39,884 nt of DNA, taken from IMG/VR virus record IMGVR_UViG_2166559006_000002, positions 1 through 39,884 of that record. One strand, 5' to 3'. The position numbers were made by a program, and so were the translations under genes. The stretch is from a virus. The notes beneath the pieces are model-generated. The model ran no database searches. It was not told where the DNA came from and was given only the letters and a program-made list of their open reading frames with translations. How positions within the stretch are numbered: position 1 is the stretch's first letter; every line of letters begins with the position of its first letter. Shown here piece after piece: positions 30,202 through 37,113 of this stretch.

Positions 30202-31890
30202 CTACGTAATCGCGTTAGCAGACTTCGGTGCACCAGGAACCGGGTTCACATCCCCCGGCGAAGGCGGCTTCTCAGCCGGCAACGAGAACGGGTCCGTGAC
30301 AGGCTCAGCGAACTCAGCCTTGATCTTCGCCACTTCCTCATCCCACATGTCGTCATTCCAGTCAGGGTGCAGAATCTTCACACGCTCATCCAAAGAAGCA
30401 GACTGCCCCGCGAACAAAGTTTGCGTTGTCTGCGCCAACCTCAGCATCGACTCCTGCACCGAATCCGGGAACTCCACCCAAATCGGGGCAACCACATTCG
30501 GAGTACCGAAAATAGCTTTATCAACAGCCAACAATTTTTGAAGAATCCTGGCCACATGCGGGGTTTGCGTCCGAATAAACCGGCCCCTCGTCAAGAACGT
30601 CAACCGTTCCCGAGCCTCAACCTCGGTCGCCGTCGACTCAATCGACCTCGACGTAGTCTGACCCAAACCAAACGTCTGCGTCGTGAACCCCGACATCGTC
30701 AGAATCTGCTCCGCCAACATTTCAGCAGTCTTCGCATACCCGGTCGGATCAAACTGCGGCTGCAACACCTGCATTTTGTCCGTCATCTTCACATTCGGAC
30801 CCTTAGCCGGATCCGACACACCCACATACGTTTCCTGATCCAGGTCAGCAATCGCACCATTACCCGGCCCAGGGTTACCCAGCAAAGACTTGTCATACCA
30901 GACGCGGGCTTTAGCGGCACGGCGGGCACGCATCCAATCGGACAACGTCTCCGCCAACTGGTCCATCAGATGCTCAACACCATCAAGCGACGAACGCCCC
31001 AAATGGCGGCCCACCACATCAGTACGCCACAACCGGGTTGGCCCCTGATTCGGCACATACTCGACGCACAAACCAGGCGACTGCGAATCAACCTGCCCAG
31101 CAACCGCGGAACCCTCAGTGAGAACAAACAGCGGCATCGTCTCAGGACGATCCGACAACGGAACCCGGTAACCGAGCCGCTCCTCCTCCCCCTCATACAG
31201 GCCATGCAGAATCACACCGACACCCAACGGGGACAGTTCATGCCGTTCCAGATGACGCCAAACCTTCACACCCTCACGCGCCACCACAGACCAAAAAGTC
31301 ACAGCAACAAGGTGACCCCACCGGAACTCCGGCAATGCCTGATCCGCATCCACAACATCCAGGAACGGCCGATCAGGGACAACGTTCTTATCCCACGCAA
31401 CCCGCAGAAAATGGCCGCCCAACGCTGCACCAACCTCAGCACCCCGCGCCAACATTGTGTACATGCCCGCATCAGCGAGCTCGTTCAAACGTTCCTGCGT
31501 CGGATTCGCCGTCTTAGCCGGAACCCCGGACCCATCATGATCCACATCGATACGGACCGTGAACGTCGGCGGATCCGCATACAACAAGTCGCCTACAGCC
31601 TGACAAATCAGGCCACCCATCGGGACAGGCAGTTTCGTGTTACGGTTCGCCCCCAACGGGCGTTGACCCACAAAAAACCTTTGCATCCGCTGACCGATGG
31701 TCGGTTTGAAACCGCCCGTGTCCGACGCGAAAAACCCTGTCGAATCTGCTGCAACCCCGCCACCGTACGCGGCCTGCAACTTTGATAGTTCGTTGGAATA
31801 CCACGCCGACCATTGGGCCATGTGAGCAAAAATGGCCTCCATGTTCTCCGGAGGCCATTGAGACTTCGTATCCGAAACGGGCAGCGGCAT
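30202..31890 (-). CDS. Portal protein
   Basis: The product is 562 residues from ATG at 31890, behind AAGGGG; an upstream in-frame ATG at 31917 lies in the terminator region. KLPVPMGGLICQAVGDLLYA, then TEVEARERLTFLTRGRFIRT and QILTMSGFTTQTFGLGQTTS, are typical of SPP1/HK97-like portals of actinophages. It forms the dodecameric DNA channel at one capsid vertex. Position between terL and the MuF-like gene is standard. Confidence 0.9.
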   Translation of the reverse strand: MPLPVSDTKSQWPPENMEAIFAHMAQWSAWYSNELSKLQAAYGGGVAADSTGFFASDTGGFKPTIGQRMQRFFVGQRPLGANRNTKLPVPMGGLICQAVGDLLYADPPTFTVRIDVDHDGSGVPAKTANPTQERLNELADAGMYTMLARGAEVGAALGGHFLRVAWDKNVVPDRPFLDVVDADQALPEFRWGHLVAVTFWSVVAREGVKVWRHLERHELSPLGVGVILHGLYEGEEERLGYRVPLSDRPETMPLFVLTEGSAVAGQVDSQSPGLCVEYVPNQGPTRLWRTDVVGRHLGRSSLDGVEHLMDQLAETLSDWMRARRAAKARVWYDKSLLGNPGPGNGAIADLDQETYVGVSDPAKGPNVKMTDKMQVLQPQFDPTGYAKTAEMLAEQILTMSGFTTQTFGLGQTTSRSIESTATEVEARERLTFLTRGRFIRTQTPHVARILQKLLAVDKAIFGTPNVVAPIWVEFPDSVQESMLRLAQTTQTLFAGQSASLDERVKILHPDWNDDMWDEEVAKIKAEFAEPVTDPFSLPAEKPPSPGDVNPVPGAPKSANAIT

Positions 31891-31918
31891 GAGCACCCCT
31901 TCCGGGTGTTTAAACACG

Positions 31919-31936
31919 AAAAGCCCCCGAAGGGGC
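31919..31936 (-). terminator. Rho-independent terminator upstream of portal
   Basis: On the minus strand GCCCC, TTCG loop, GGGGC is followed by TTTT. It lies after the 46-residue gene and 28 bases before the portal start, so it may set the terminase-to-portal expression ratio. Confidence 0.75.
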
Positions 31937-31960
31937 CGAACATTTTATGGGCTACCGGCC

Positions 31961-32101
31961 CTAAACGCGGATACCTAAGCGACAGATCGCATCGGCGTAC
32001 GCGCCCCACACTGCGGCACGCATCCGATGGCCTGCTGCGAGGTTGTCGTACCAGCGGACGTAAGCGAAATGCCAGATGCGGTAACTATTCTCGACTGCCA
32101 T
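31961..32101 (-). CDS. 46-residue protein between terminase and portal
   Basis: ATG at 32101 follows the terL TAA directly. The product, MAVENSYRIWHFAYVRWYDN then LAAGHRMRAAVWGAYADAIC, is aromatic and basic and ends at TAG 31961. No family recognised. Gapless position after terL and protein-like composition support a real gene. Confidence 0.6.
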   Translation of the reverse strand: MAVENSYRIWHFAYVRWYDNLAAGHRMRAAVWGAYADAICRLGIRV

Positions 32102-33592
32102 TTACCAGCCCTCACCAGCCTCGGAACCGCGCGGATACGCGAACGCGTCACGGTGAAACGACACCGGACGCGCCTTCACCGGCACCCGCACACCCGAACT
32201 TGTGCTAACGAACTCGCTATCAGCCGGCACCAACTGCGACTCACCAAACGGCATCCGACCGCGCACAGCCAAATCCAGGCGCACCGACGACACTGCCTGC
32301 ATAAAACTCATGGCAACATCGTCATGCCCCACCCGGTCCGGGACCGAGATCCGCAACGACCCGCCCGGCAACTGCTCAAACTCGAGCCCGCGCAACTGCT
32401 TCAGTAACTCGGGATCTCTGGGCAGCACGAGCCGCCTCGACTGCAACAGGCCCTTGATCATCCCGAAACCGGACTGCTTACGCTTCACATCCGTAACCAC
32501 CGGGGCCACAGCCGAATAAAACCCGGCCTCCGACATTTTGTCATCCAACATGGTTGTCGGATACTGGCCAACACCATTCGTCTCCGACGCAATCACCGGC
32601 AAATGATACCGACACGCCACCGAAACAACACGGTCAATGAAATCCGTGTACGCCCACCGATACTTGTACTCAAACCACGGAATAAACAGGGCCAGTTTGT
32701 CGCCCAAGATGCCACGGTTCGCACCAAAATCCTCCAACACCGACACCAACGTCAAAGCGTTCGCATCATGCGCGAAACCCCAGTCAACACCACCCGCAGC
32801 AGCAAACCTCTGATCCGTCCACCACTCCAAATCCTCCGGCGCACACAACTGGTAATCCGCAACCGCATCCATCAACTCGCGCTCAGAAAAATAGGTCCCC
32901 GAATCCTCAGTGAACTCGCCCAAAACCTCACGAGCAAACCACTCCGCAGTCCTCGACACCCGCAACTCATCCAACAGACCCTTATCAGCCAACGGTGAAT
33001 CATAAGACGACCACTGCCACGACCGATACAACTCATCCGGCGCATCCATGCCCCGGTTCCACAACTTCCGAAACCAATGCTCAGACGAACCCCACGGAGA
33101 CGACGCCACAACAACCCTCGACCCAGGCCGCGCAATAATCGCCGGCAACGCAGCATCCCAAATCTCGTTATCAATAAACCCGGCCTCATCAACAATCAAC
33201 AAATCGACAGGCCAACCACGAATCTGACGAATCGACGCCGGAACCGAACGAATCGTCGAACCATTCGTCAGAGTCAAAAGCGATTTCCCGTCATCAACAA
33301 TCGACCCACACAACAACTCCGACGCATTCGCCAAAGCCACACAATCCGCCAAAAGACGCTTCGCAGCCTCCTCACCAGCAGACACCACCAAAACCAGCAC
33401 ATTCGAACGTGTAGTCGCCTCATGCAACGACACCTTCGCCAACGTCCGCGACTTACCAACCTGCCGCCCCGCAGCCACCACCCGAAACCGTGCAGAAGAC
33501 CGCGCAAACTCCAACTGGTAACCCCACATGCACTCACCAAGCACACGATCCGCAAACACACCCGGATCAGACCGCAGGGTTGCAACATCCAC
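32102..33592 (-). CDS. terL: Terminase large subunit
   Basis: The product is 496 residues. Walker A AGRQVGKS lies at 41-48, Walker B LLIVDEA at 131-137, and the coupling motif VVASSPWGS near 161-169. The nuclease part starts GGVDWGFAHDANAL with Asp270; VIASETNGVGQYP and the distal DRVGHDDVAMSF supply further acidic residues. It translocates DNA into the prohead and cuts it. The gene follows tRNA-Asn and precedes portal. Confidence 0.95.
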   Translation of the reverse strand: MDVATLRSDPGVFADRVLGECMWGYQLEFARSSARFRVVAAGRQVGKSRTLAKVSLHEATTRSNVLVLVVSAGEEAAKRLLADCVALANASELLCGSIVDDGKSLLTLTNGSTIRSVPASIRQIRGWPVDLLIVDEAGFIDNEIWDAALPAIIARPGSRVVVASSPWGSSEHWFRKLWNRGMDAPDELYRSWQWSSYDSPLADKGLLDELRVSRTAEWFAREVLGEFTEDSGTYFSERELMDAVADYQLCAPEDLEWWTDQRFAAAGGVDWGFAHDANALTLVSVLEDFGANRGILGDKLALFIPWFEYKYRWAYTDFIDRVVSVACRYHLPVIASETNGVGQYPTTMLDDKMSEAGFYSAVAPVVTDVKRKQSGFGMIKGLLQSRRLVLPRDPELLKQLRGLEFEQLPGGSLRISVPDRVGHDDVAMSFMQAVSSVRLDLAVRGRMPFGESQLVPADSEFVSTSSGVRVPVKARPVSFHRDAFAYPRGSEAGEGW

Positions 33593-33608
33593 GATGACCC
33601 CCCAAACG

Positions 33609-33681
33609 CTGGCATGGCAGGAATCGAACCCGCGACACGGTGATTAACAGTCACCCGCTCTACCAACTGAGCTACACGCCA
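33609..33681 (-). tRNA. tRNA-Asn (anticodon GTT)
   Basis: The 73 bases fold completely: acceptor TGGCGTG/CATGCCA, D-arm GCTC/GAGC, anticodon stem GGTGA/TCACC with loop CTGTTAA (anticodon GTT), T-arm GCGGG-TTCGATT-CCTGC, and discriminator G, correct for Asn. CCA is not encoded. It lies between terS and terL in the same orientation and must be processed from the late transcript or its own. Phage tRNAs can supplement codons or replace host tRNAs cut by defence nucleases. Confidence 0.95.
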
Positions 33682-33911
33682 ATAAACACATATTCGACAG
33701 GAGCCGATCTAACGCGTTCAAACCCTCAAACATACAATCACCCAAGAACGACATGAAAACCCCGCAAACGGGCGCACAGCGCGTTACGGCAAACCACAAC
33801 CAAGGGGGAAAACCGACTTCGGAAAACCATCTGATATTTTTCGGGGCACATCCGACCGTACGCATGTTCGAATAGGGGGGGTGGGAGTGTCTGTCACTGT
33901 CGAATGTGTGT
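33682..33911. other. Noncoding gap between terS and tRNA-Asn
   Basis: A 230-base stretch without a convincing gene; the one open frame runs through the tRNA. It contains a terminator-like hairpin at 33756-33772 and a run of seven G near 33880. It may include packaging-related sequence. Confidence 0.5.
33756..33772 (-). terminator. Short hairpin with T-run after terS
   Basis: On the minus strand CCCG, TTTG loop, CGGG is followed by GTTTT. The 15-base core CCCGCAAACGGGCGC (plus strand 33761-33775) is repeated exactly on the other side of terS (34441-34455). Confidence 0.5.
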
Positions 33912-34373
33912 TCAGGGGGTGTCGTCGGCGCTGAGGATGCGTGCGAGGTCGTACTGGGTGCTGGCGACGTCTTTGCCTAACCGTGCTGCGGATGCTGGTG
34001 TGAAGCCGAGGTCGCGTGCGAGTGTGAGTGAGGTGGCCATCCATTTGCGTAGCAGTTCGAGGGGTGGTGTTTGTCCGCGTTGACTGTTTGCTGCCTGTTC
34101 GATGGTGAGGCTGTCGACCCATGCGCTGATCAACTCGACGCGGGCTTCTGCTACACCCCATTTCCAGAGTGCGGCATGGAATTTGGGTGCTGCCAGGTAG
34201 GAGGTGGTCGGGTCGGAGACGGCTTCTTCGATGATGCGTTGCGCGATCGGGTCGACACGGGTTGCGGAGAATGCGCCGTGTGTGACTGCGAGCTTGTTGC
34301 CTGGTGCAAATGGTGGTCGTTGCCCTGGGAACTCGGGTGTCCAACCGTCTGGTGTGGTGAGATGGCCGGCCAT
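33912..34373 (-). CDS. terS: Terminase small subunit
   Basis: The product is 153 residues. PPFAPGNKLAVTHGAFSATR is the signature opening of actinophage small terminases, followed by helical DPIAQRIIEEAVSD and ELLRKWMATSLTLARDLGFT then PASAARLGKDVAS. It recognises the packaging site and recruits TerL. GGAGGTGCCC precedes the ATG. First of the late structural genes. Confidence 0.85.
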   Translation of the reverse strand: MAGHLTTPDGWTPEFPGQRPPFAPGNKLAVTHGAFSATRVDPIAQRIIEEAVSDPTTSYLAAPKFHAALWKWGVAEARVELISAWVDSLTIEQAANSQRGQTPPLELLRKWMATSLTLARDLGFTPASAARLGKDVASTQYDLARILSADDTP

Positions 34374-34420
34374 TGGGCACCTCCGGTAAAATCAGGGTGT
34401 GAACGTGAGCTGACGGTGCG

Positions 34421-34429
34421 TTATCCACA
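34421..34429 (+). promoter_or_regulatory. DnaA-box sequence
   Basis: TTATCCACA exactly matches the bacterial DnaA box consensus. A second copy in the same orientation lies 88 bp further on. Confidence 0.6.
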
Positions 34430-34508
34430 GCCATGCTCTGCCCGCAAACGGGCGCCGATAATAACCGTTATGTCTATCTGGGTAGACGCGGGATGCCCGC
34501 TGTGCGAG

Positions 34509-34517
34509 TTATCCACA
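34509..34517 (+). promoter_or_regulatory. DnaA-box sequence
   Basis: Second exact TTATCCACA copy, followed within 20 bases by the TTTCTAC/GTAGAAA inverted repeat. Confidence 0.6.
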
Positions 34518-34711
34518 CGCTCTAACATCGCGGGGATTTCTACGCCATGTAGAAAAACATTGGCGCGACGAGCACGACTCGGTTATTGGTGTGCTGTTTG
34601 CGAGTTGAGGTAGTGGATGGCGGCTCTTGCTGACTAGTTCAGGTCGGTTTGTGTCCTCAGATCGGCTGCCGTGAATGTTTCCGTGGTGGTTCCTCGTCTG
34701 GGGTTGAGGTT

Positions 34712-34912
34712 CTACGTGTAGGAAAGTTTGACGGCTTTACCGGTCGCAGAATCGTTCTCGTATGGTTTGTCGCCGTCTTTGGTGACATCCACCACTTTCG
34801 CTCCCGCGATCCAGTCGTAGTCGAAGAATTCTCCGAACTCGGATACGACGGGCAGGTCTCCTGCGACGGTGCGGATCGTTTCGAGTGCTGTGATCAGCTC
34901 AGTGATTGTCAT
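34712..34912 (-). CDS. Small conserved-type phage protein, unknown function
   Basis: The product is 66 residues, MTITELITALETIRTVAGDL then PVVSEFGEFFDYDWIAGAKV. Short proteins with this N-terminal helix followed by a PV-S/E-F strand occur in many phages without known role. AAAGG lies six bases before the ATG. Isolated between a terminator and the DnaA-box region. Confidence 0.7.
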   Translation of the reverse strand: MTITELITALETIRTVAGDLPVVSEFGEFFDYDWIAGAKVVDVTKDGDKPYENDSATGKAVKLSYT

Positions 34913-34941
34913 CGGTCGCCTTTTCTGGGTTTGGGCGTGAG

Positions 34942-34966
34942 AAAAGCCCCGATGGTTAGTCGGGGC
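34942..34966 (-). terminator. Rho-independent terminator
   Basis: GCCCCGA and TCGGGGC arms (7 bp, seven-base loop); on the minus strand TTTTC follows. It ends leftward transcription before the 66-residue gene and insulates the plus-strand HTH gene's antisense side. Confidence 0.75.
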
Positions 34967-35067
34967 TTGTGCGGGTTATATACCGCACCTTTTGGGATGT
35001 TCTGGGCTGTCTGGCTTCCTGGTGGTTGCGTCTGCTCTTGAACTCCCGAAGAGTCTGCTCATATTTA

Positions 35068-35110
35068 TAGTGTAGCGCGCTAGACAGATAGTGTCTAGTC
35101 CCCTACACTA
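35068..35110. promoter_or_regulatory. Two-tier palindromic operator over the HTH gene promoter
   Basis: Outer arms TAGTGTAG (35068-35075) and CTACACTA (35103-35110), inner arms CTAGACA (35080-35086) and TGTCTAG (35092-35098), all perfect and sharing one centre, with four-base spacers each side. The dyad covers both promoter elements, so binding would block transcription. Confidence 0.7.
35081..35109 (+). promoter_or_regulatory. Leaderless promoter of the HTH gene
   Basis: -35 TAGACA (35081-35086) and -10 TACACT (35104-35109) are 17 bases apart. The ATG is six bases after the -10 with no ribosome-binding site, indicating a leaderless transcript. Confidence 0.7.
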
Positions 35111-35115
35111 AATTT

Positions 35116-35313
35116 ATGTTGAATGATGCTGACACCCACTACCTCGCCGGACTCGTCAAAGACGCCCGCACAGCCCATGACGCTGCCGACGCTGCCGAGC
35201 ATGACCGCGACGAGGCGATCCGCGCCTGCTTCGAGCTGGGCGCCGGCGCAACCGAACTCGCCCGACTCACGGGCCTGTCACGGGCACGCATCTACCAGAT
35301 CCGTCAATCATGA
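35116..35313 (+). CDS. Small HTH protein, probable autoregulator
   Basis: The product is 65 residues. A helical N-terminus (AGLVKDARTAHDAADAAEHD) precedes a C-terminal HTH, GATELARLTGLSRARIYQIR, of resolvase/sigma type. It is transcribed against the surrounding genes from a promoter buried in a large dyad, the usual plan of an autorepressor. A membrane-protein gene follows with ATGA overlap. It could control a lysogenic or accessory function. Confidence 0.75.
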   Translation: MLNDADTHYLAGLVKDARTAHDAADAAEHDRDEAIRACFELGAGATELARLTGLSRARIYQIRQS

Positions 35314-35441
35314 CCGAAACAGACGACAAACCCGAGGCGCTTCCGGCCGGGATCATCATCTTCGGTGCCTGCGTCATGCTCATCCTGGCCGGTGTCACCA
35401 CTCTTGTGATCCTCGCCGACCAGGGCATCATCCGCATCTGA
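35310..35441 (+). CDS. 43-residue single-span membrane protein
   Basis: ATG at 35310 overlaps the HTH gene stop. After an acidic TETDDKPEALPA head comes one transmembrane helix (GIIIFGACVMLILAGVTTLV) and a short ILADQGIIRI tail. Expressed only with the HTH protein, it may be an effector such as an exclusion or lysis-related peptide; the function is unknown. Confidence 0.65.
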   Translation: MTETDDKPEALPAGIIIFGACVMLILAGVTTLVILADQGIIRI

Positions 35442-35462
35442 TGGTGAACTCGTAAAACACGC

Positions 35463-35951
35463 TTACAGGATCAACTGGGCGAGCATCGCCGGATACACTG
35501 CAGACGGTTGGATCCCCGCAAACAACGGTATCCCCGCACTCTGGAACGCCGCATCCACCAACTCCGAACAAATCCACCGATCATCCGAAGACAGCTTCCG
35601 GTCCACCCACGTTGGCGTGTGCTCACCAGTCGCCAAAGCCAACGCGATCAGAGGCACATCCTCCCACGCATACTGCTTCCCCAACTGGGCGCGCGCAAAA
35701 TCACGAATCGCAGCCGCCTGCCTCGCCGTATGATCAAACGTCGACCACACAATATTCGCCGCATCATACTCATCCGCGTAAGCGATCCGCGCACCACCAG
35801 GCCACGCCTCAATGATCCGTTCACCATCAATAGCGATCACCGAATGCGTGTACTTCGCCAAATGTGCTGGCACCCGCAACGACTGAAACAAGCGGATCGC
35901 AGTCGCATACTTACCCGACGTGTGCACCACGCCGAACTGACCCGTACGCAT
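35463..35951 (-). CDS. Permuted NlpC/P60 (YiiX/YaeF-like) cysteine hydrolase
   Basis: The product is 162 residues from ATG at 35951 (TGATG overlap). AKYTHSVIAIDGERIIEAWP supplies the His-containing strand and SSDDRWICSELVDAAFQSAG supplies the Cys in the WICSELV context, the order of permuted papain-like NlpC/P60 enzymes. The family includes amidases and peptidases acting on peptidoglycan or lipids. It is far from the endolysin, so it may be a virion- or host-modifying enzyme and not the main lysin. Confidence 0.75.
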   Translation of the reverse strand: MRTGQFGVVHTSGKYATAIRLFQSLRVPAHLAKYTHSVIAIDGERIIEAWPGGARIAYADEYDAANIVWSTFDHTARQAAAIRDFARAQLGKQYAWEDVPLIALALATGEHTPTWVDRKLSSDDRWICSELVDAAFQSAGIPLFAGIQPSAVYPAMLAQLIL

Positions 35952-36100
35952 CAGCCGTGCGCCGCAGCGCATTCCTCTTCACACGCCAACATGGCCGAAA
36001 CGGAACTGTACTCAACCCCACAAAACTCGCACCCATGCCAACGCCACAACCGCGCCTCAACCCGGCCAGCAGCATCAGAAACAACCTCAACGTCACTCAT
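35951..36100 (-). CDS. 49-residue zinc-finger-like protein
   Basis: The product from ATG at 36100 contains WHGCEFCGVEYSSVSAMLAC then EEECAAAHG, with CxxC and a further Cys/His group that can bind zinc. It overlaps the previous gene by eight bases and its stop overlaps the next start. Role unknown; small zinc proteins are common in such clusters. Confidence 0.65.
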   Translation of the reverse strand: MSDVEVVSDAAGRVEARLWRWHGCEFCGVEYSSVSAMLACEEECAAAHG

Positions 36101-36236
36101 CACGCTCCCCATGAACCCGCAACAACTGCACCAACACATCATTCGCCCGCGCCGGCTGCTCCAACTGGTCAACCAACCAATCGAACAGACCACGCGACAC
36201 AGTCACCGACTCCGCAGACCTGAAAAAGTTGTTCAC
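36093..36236 (-). CDS. 47-residue helical protein with GTG start
   Basis: GTG at 36236 overlaps the upstream stop (GTGA). The product is NNFFRSAESVTVSRGLFDWL then VDQLEQPARANDVLVQLLRV, an amphipathic helical protein. It fills the gap with coupling at both ends, so it is likely real. No family recognised. Confidence 0.6.
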   Translation of the reverse strand: MNNFFRSAESVTVSRGLFDWLVDQLEQPARANDVLVQLLRVHGERDE

Positions 36237-36505
36237 GTCGTCTCCCCCAACGGGATGAACTCGAACATGTCAATCCGATGCACCGTCCCGCACCGGGAAC
36301 ACTTCATCACCGAACATGCACGCATGAACGCAACCCGTGACGCGCACTGCAAAACACTGTCGCCACCCTGCCTGCACCGAATCAGATACGCCGCCGACTC
36401 CTCAGGGTTATGCCCATACCGGGCCAAAGCGTGCGCCTCACCCTCGCACGGCGGCTCAAAATCCAGTTCATCAAGGATCTCAGTGTCAACCTGCTCCGCG
36501 ATCAT
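36233..36505 (-). CDS. Zinc-finger protein, unknown function
   Basis: The product is 90 residues with Cys-rich elements: FEPPCEGEAHALARYGH, LIRCRQGG, LQCAS and CSVMKCSRCGTVHRIDMFEF. The last CxxC and scattered cysteines suggest a zinc ribbon. The overlap with genes on both sides places it in one operon. Confidence 0.65.
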   Translation of the reverse strand: MIAEQVDTEILDELDFEPPCEGEAHALARYGHNPEESAAYLIRCRQGGDSVLQCASRVAFMRACSVMKCSRCGTVHRIDMFEFIPLGETT

Positions 36506-36708
36506 GCCGACGCATCCAATTTCACGTCAACACGCGACGACTCATCGAACAGCATCAACGCAACCTCACGCAGCCGCGCCTCATACTGGTGCCCATGATG
36601 GTTGCAGAACAGCAACTCGCCAGGCGTCAAAACAACGCGCACGTAAGCTCGAGCAGGGCAACCCTGCGCATCACACTTATCCGCCGCACTGAGGAAAAAG
36701 TCACCCAC
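36502..36708 (-). CDS. DUF7455-like zinc-binding protein
   Basis: The product is 68 residues from GTG at 36708. SAADKCDAQGCPARAYVRVV then LTPGELLFCNHHGHQYE matches the DUF7455 pattern (CDxxGxxA-YVRV and GELLFCxHH) found widely in actinobacteria and their phages. Cys and His residues likely bind one zinc. The start overlaps a 27-codon frame by eight bases. Confidence 0.75.
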   Translation of the reverse strand: MGDFFLSAADKCDAQGCPARAYVRVVLTPGELLFCNHHGHQYEARLREVALMLFDESSRVDVKLDASA

Positions 36709-36784
36709 GACGCACCCACTTCACGAACCGCCCAAGCATGGTTTTACGCTCCAACGCCAAATGATATTTGCGGTGAGTCCACAT
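36701..36784 (-). CDS. 27-residue basic ORF
   Basis: ATG at 36784 to TGA at 36701 encodes MWTHRKYHLALERKTMLGRF then VKWVRRG, strongly basic. It overlaps the next GTG by eight bases, which suggests coupling, but it is short and has only a weak AGGGA upstream. Confidence 0.4.
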   Translation of the reverse strand: MWTHRKYHLALERKTMLGRFVKWVRRG

Positions 36785-37113
36785 GATGCGCTCGAATCCC
36801 TAGTCGGTCTAGAAAAAGCCCCGTATGCGGCACCGGGACAACGTGCACCTATTCAGTTATCGGGGACTCTTCCGCGTTCTTCCACGGCCCCCACGCGGTC
36901 AATGAAACGGCCTCACACCGTCGCGCTACCCCGCCGCCATTGACGAGGGTTATCACCGACACAAGCCGTCGAAACGACCAGCCGGGAGAGTATCCGGGTT
37001 GCACACCTCACGATGCGCACGAGCGCTCACAGCGCCACCAAAAGTAGACCACCGGGGGCAACCCGAAACCTCACTTACAACCGTTAGGCGAGAAATACCA
37101 CCAACGGTTATAC
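36785..37113. other. Noncoding stretch with terminator and inverted repeat
   Basis: A 329-base gap. It has a terminator at 36813-36838, an AACCGTT/AACGGTT inverted repeat (37079-37109) just after the phosphoesterase stop, and no convincing frame. It probably holds the promoter of the small zinc-protein operon. Confidence 0.5.
36813..36838 (-). terminator. Terminator-like hairpin
   Basis: On the minus strand TCCCG and CGGGG pair over a ten-base loop, then C and five T. Confidence 0.5.

Larger units (their letters stand above)
34374..34711. other. Noncoding region with DnaA boxes and hairpins
   Basis: A 338-base stretch upstream of terS. It holds two TTATCCACA DnaA-box sequences (34421-34429 and 34509-34517, 88 bp apart), a GCCCG-CAAA-CGGGC hairpin (34440-34453), and TTTCTAC/GTAGAAA arms at 34537-34555. 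Candidate for packaging site, replication origin or late promoter. A 47-codon plus-strand frame (34470-34613) with two CxxC motifs is possible but weak. Confidence 0.6.

Noticed and set aside
29740-31785. 681-codon plus-strand frame opposite the portal and MuF genes
   Set aside because: The product is Arg/Pro/Thr/His/Asn-rich with no domain, as expected from the complement of a GC-rich gene; portal is clearly real. It contrasts with the nuclease-like frame inside the intein, which has normal composition and motifs.
33644-33865. 73-codon minus-strand frame upstream of terL
   Set aside because: It runs through the tRNA-Asn gene and the terS-side hairpin and has no protein-like domain.
35508-36692. 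394-codon plus-strand frame over the peptidase and zinc-protein genes
   Set aside because: Low-complexity Arg/Pro/His/Thr product with no motif; complement of several coupled minus-strand genes.
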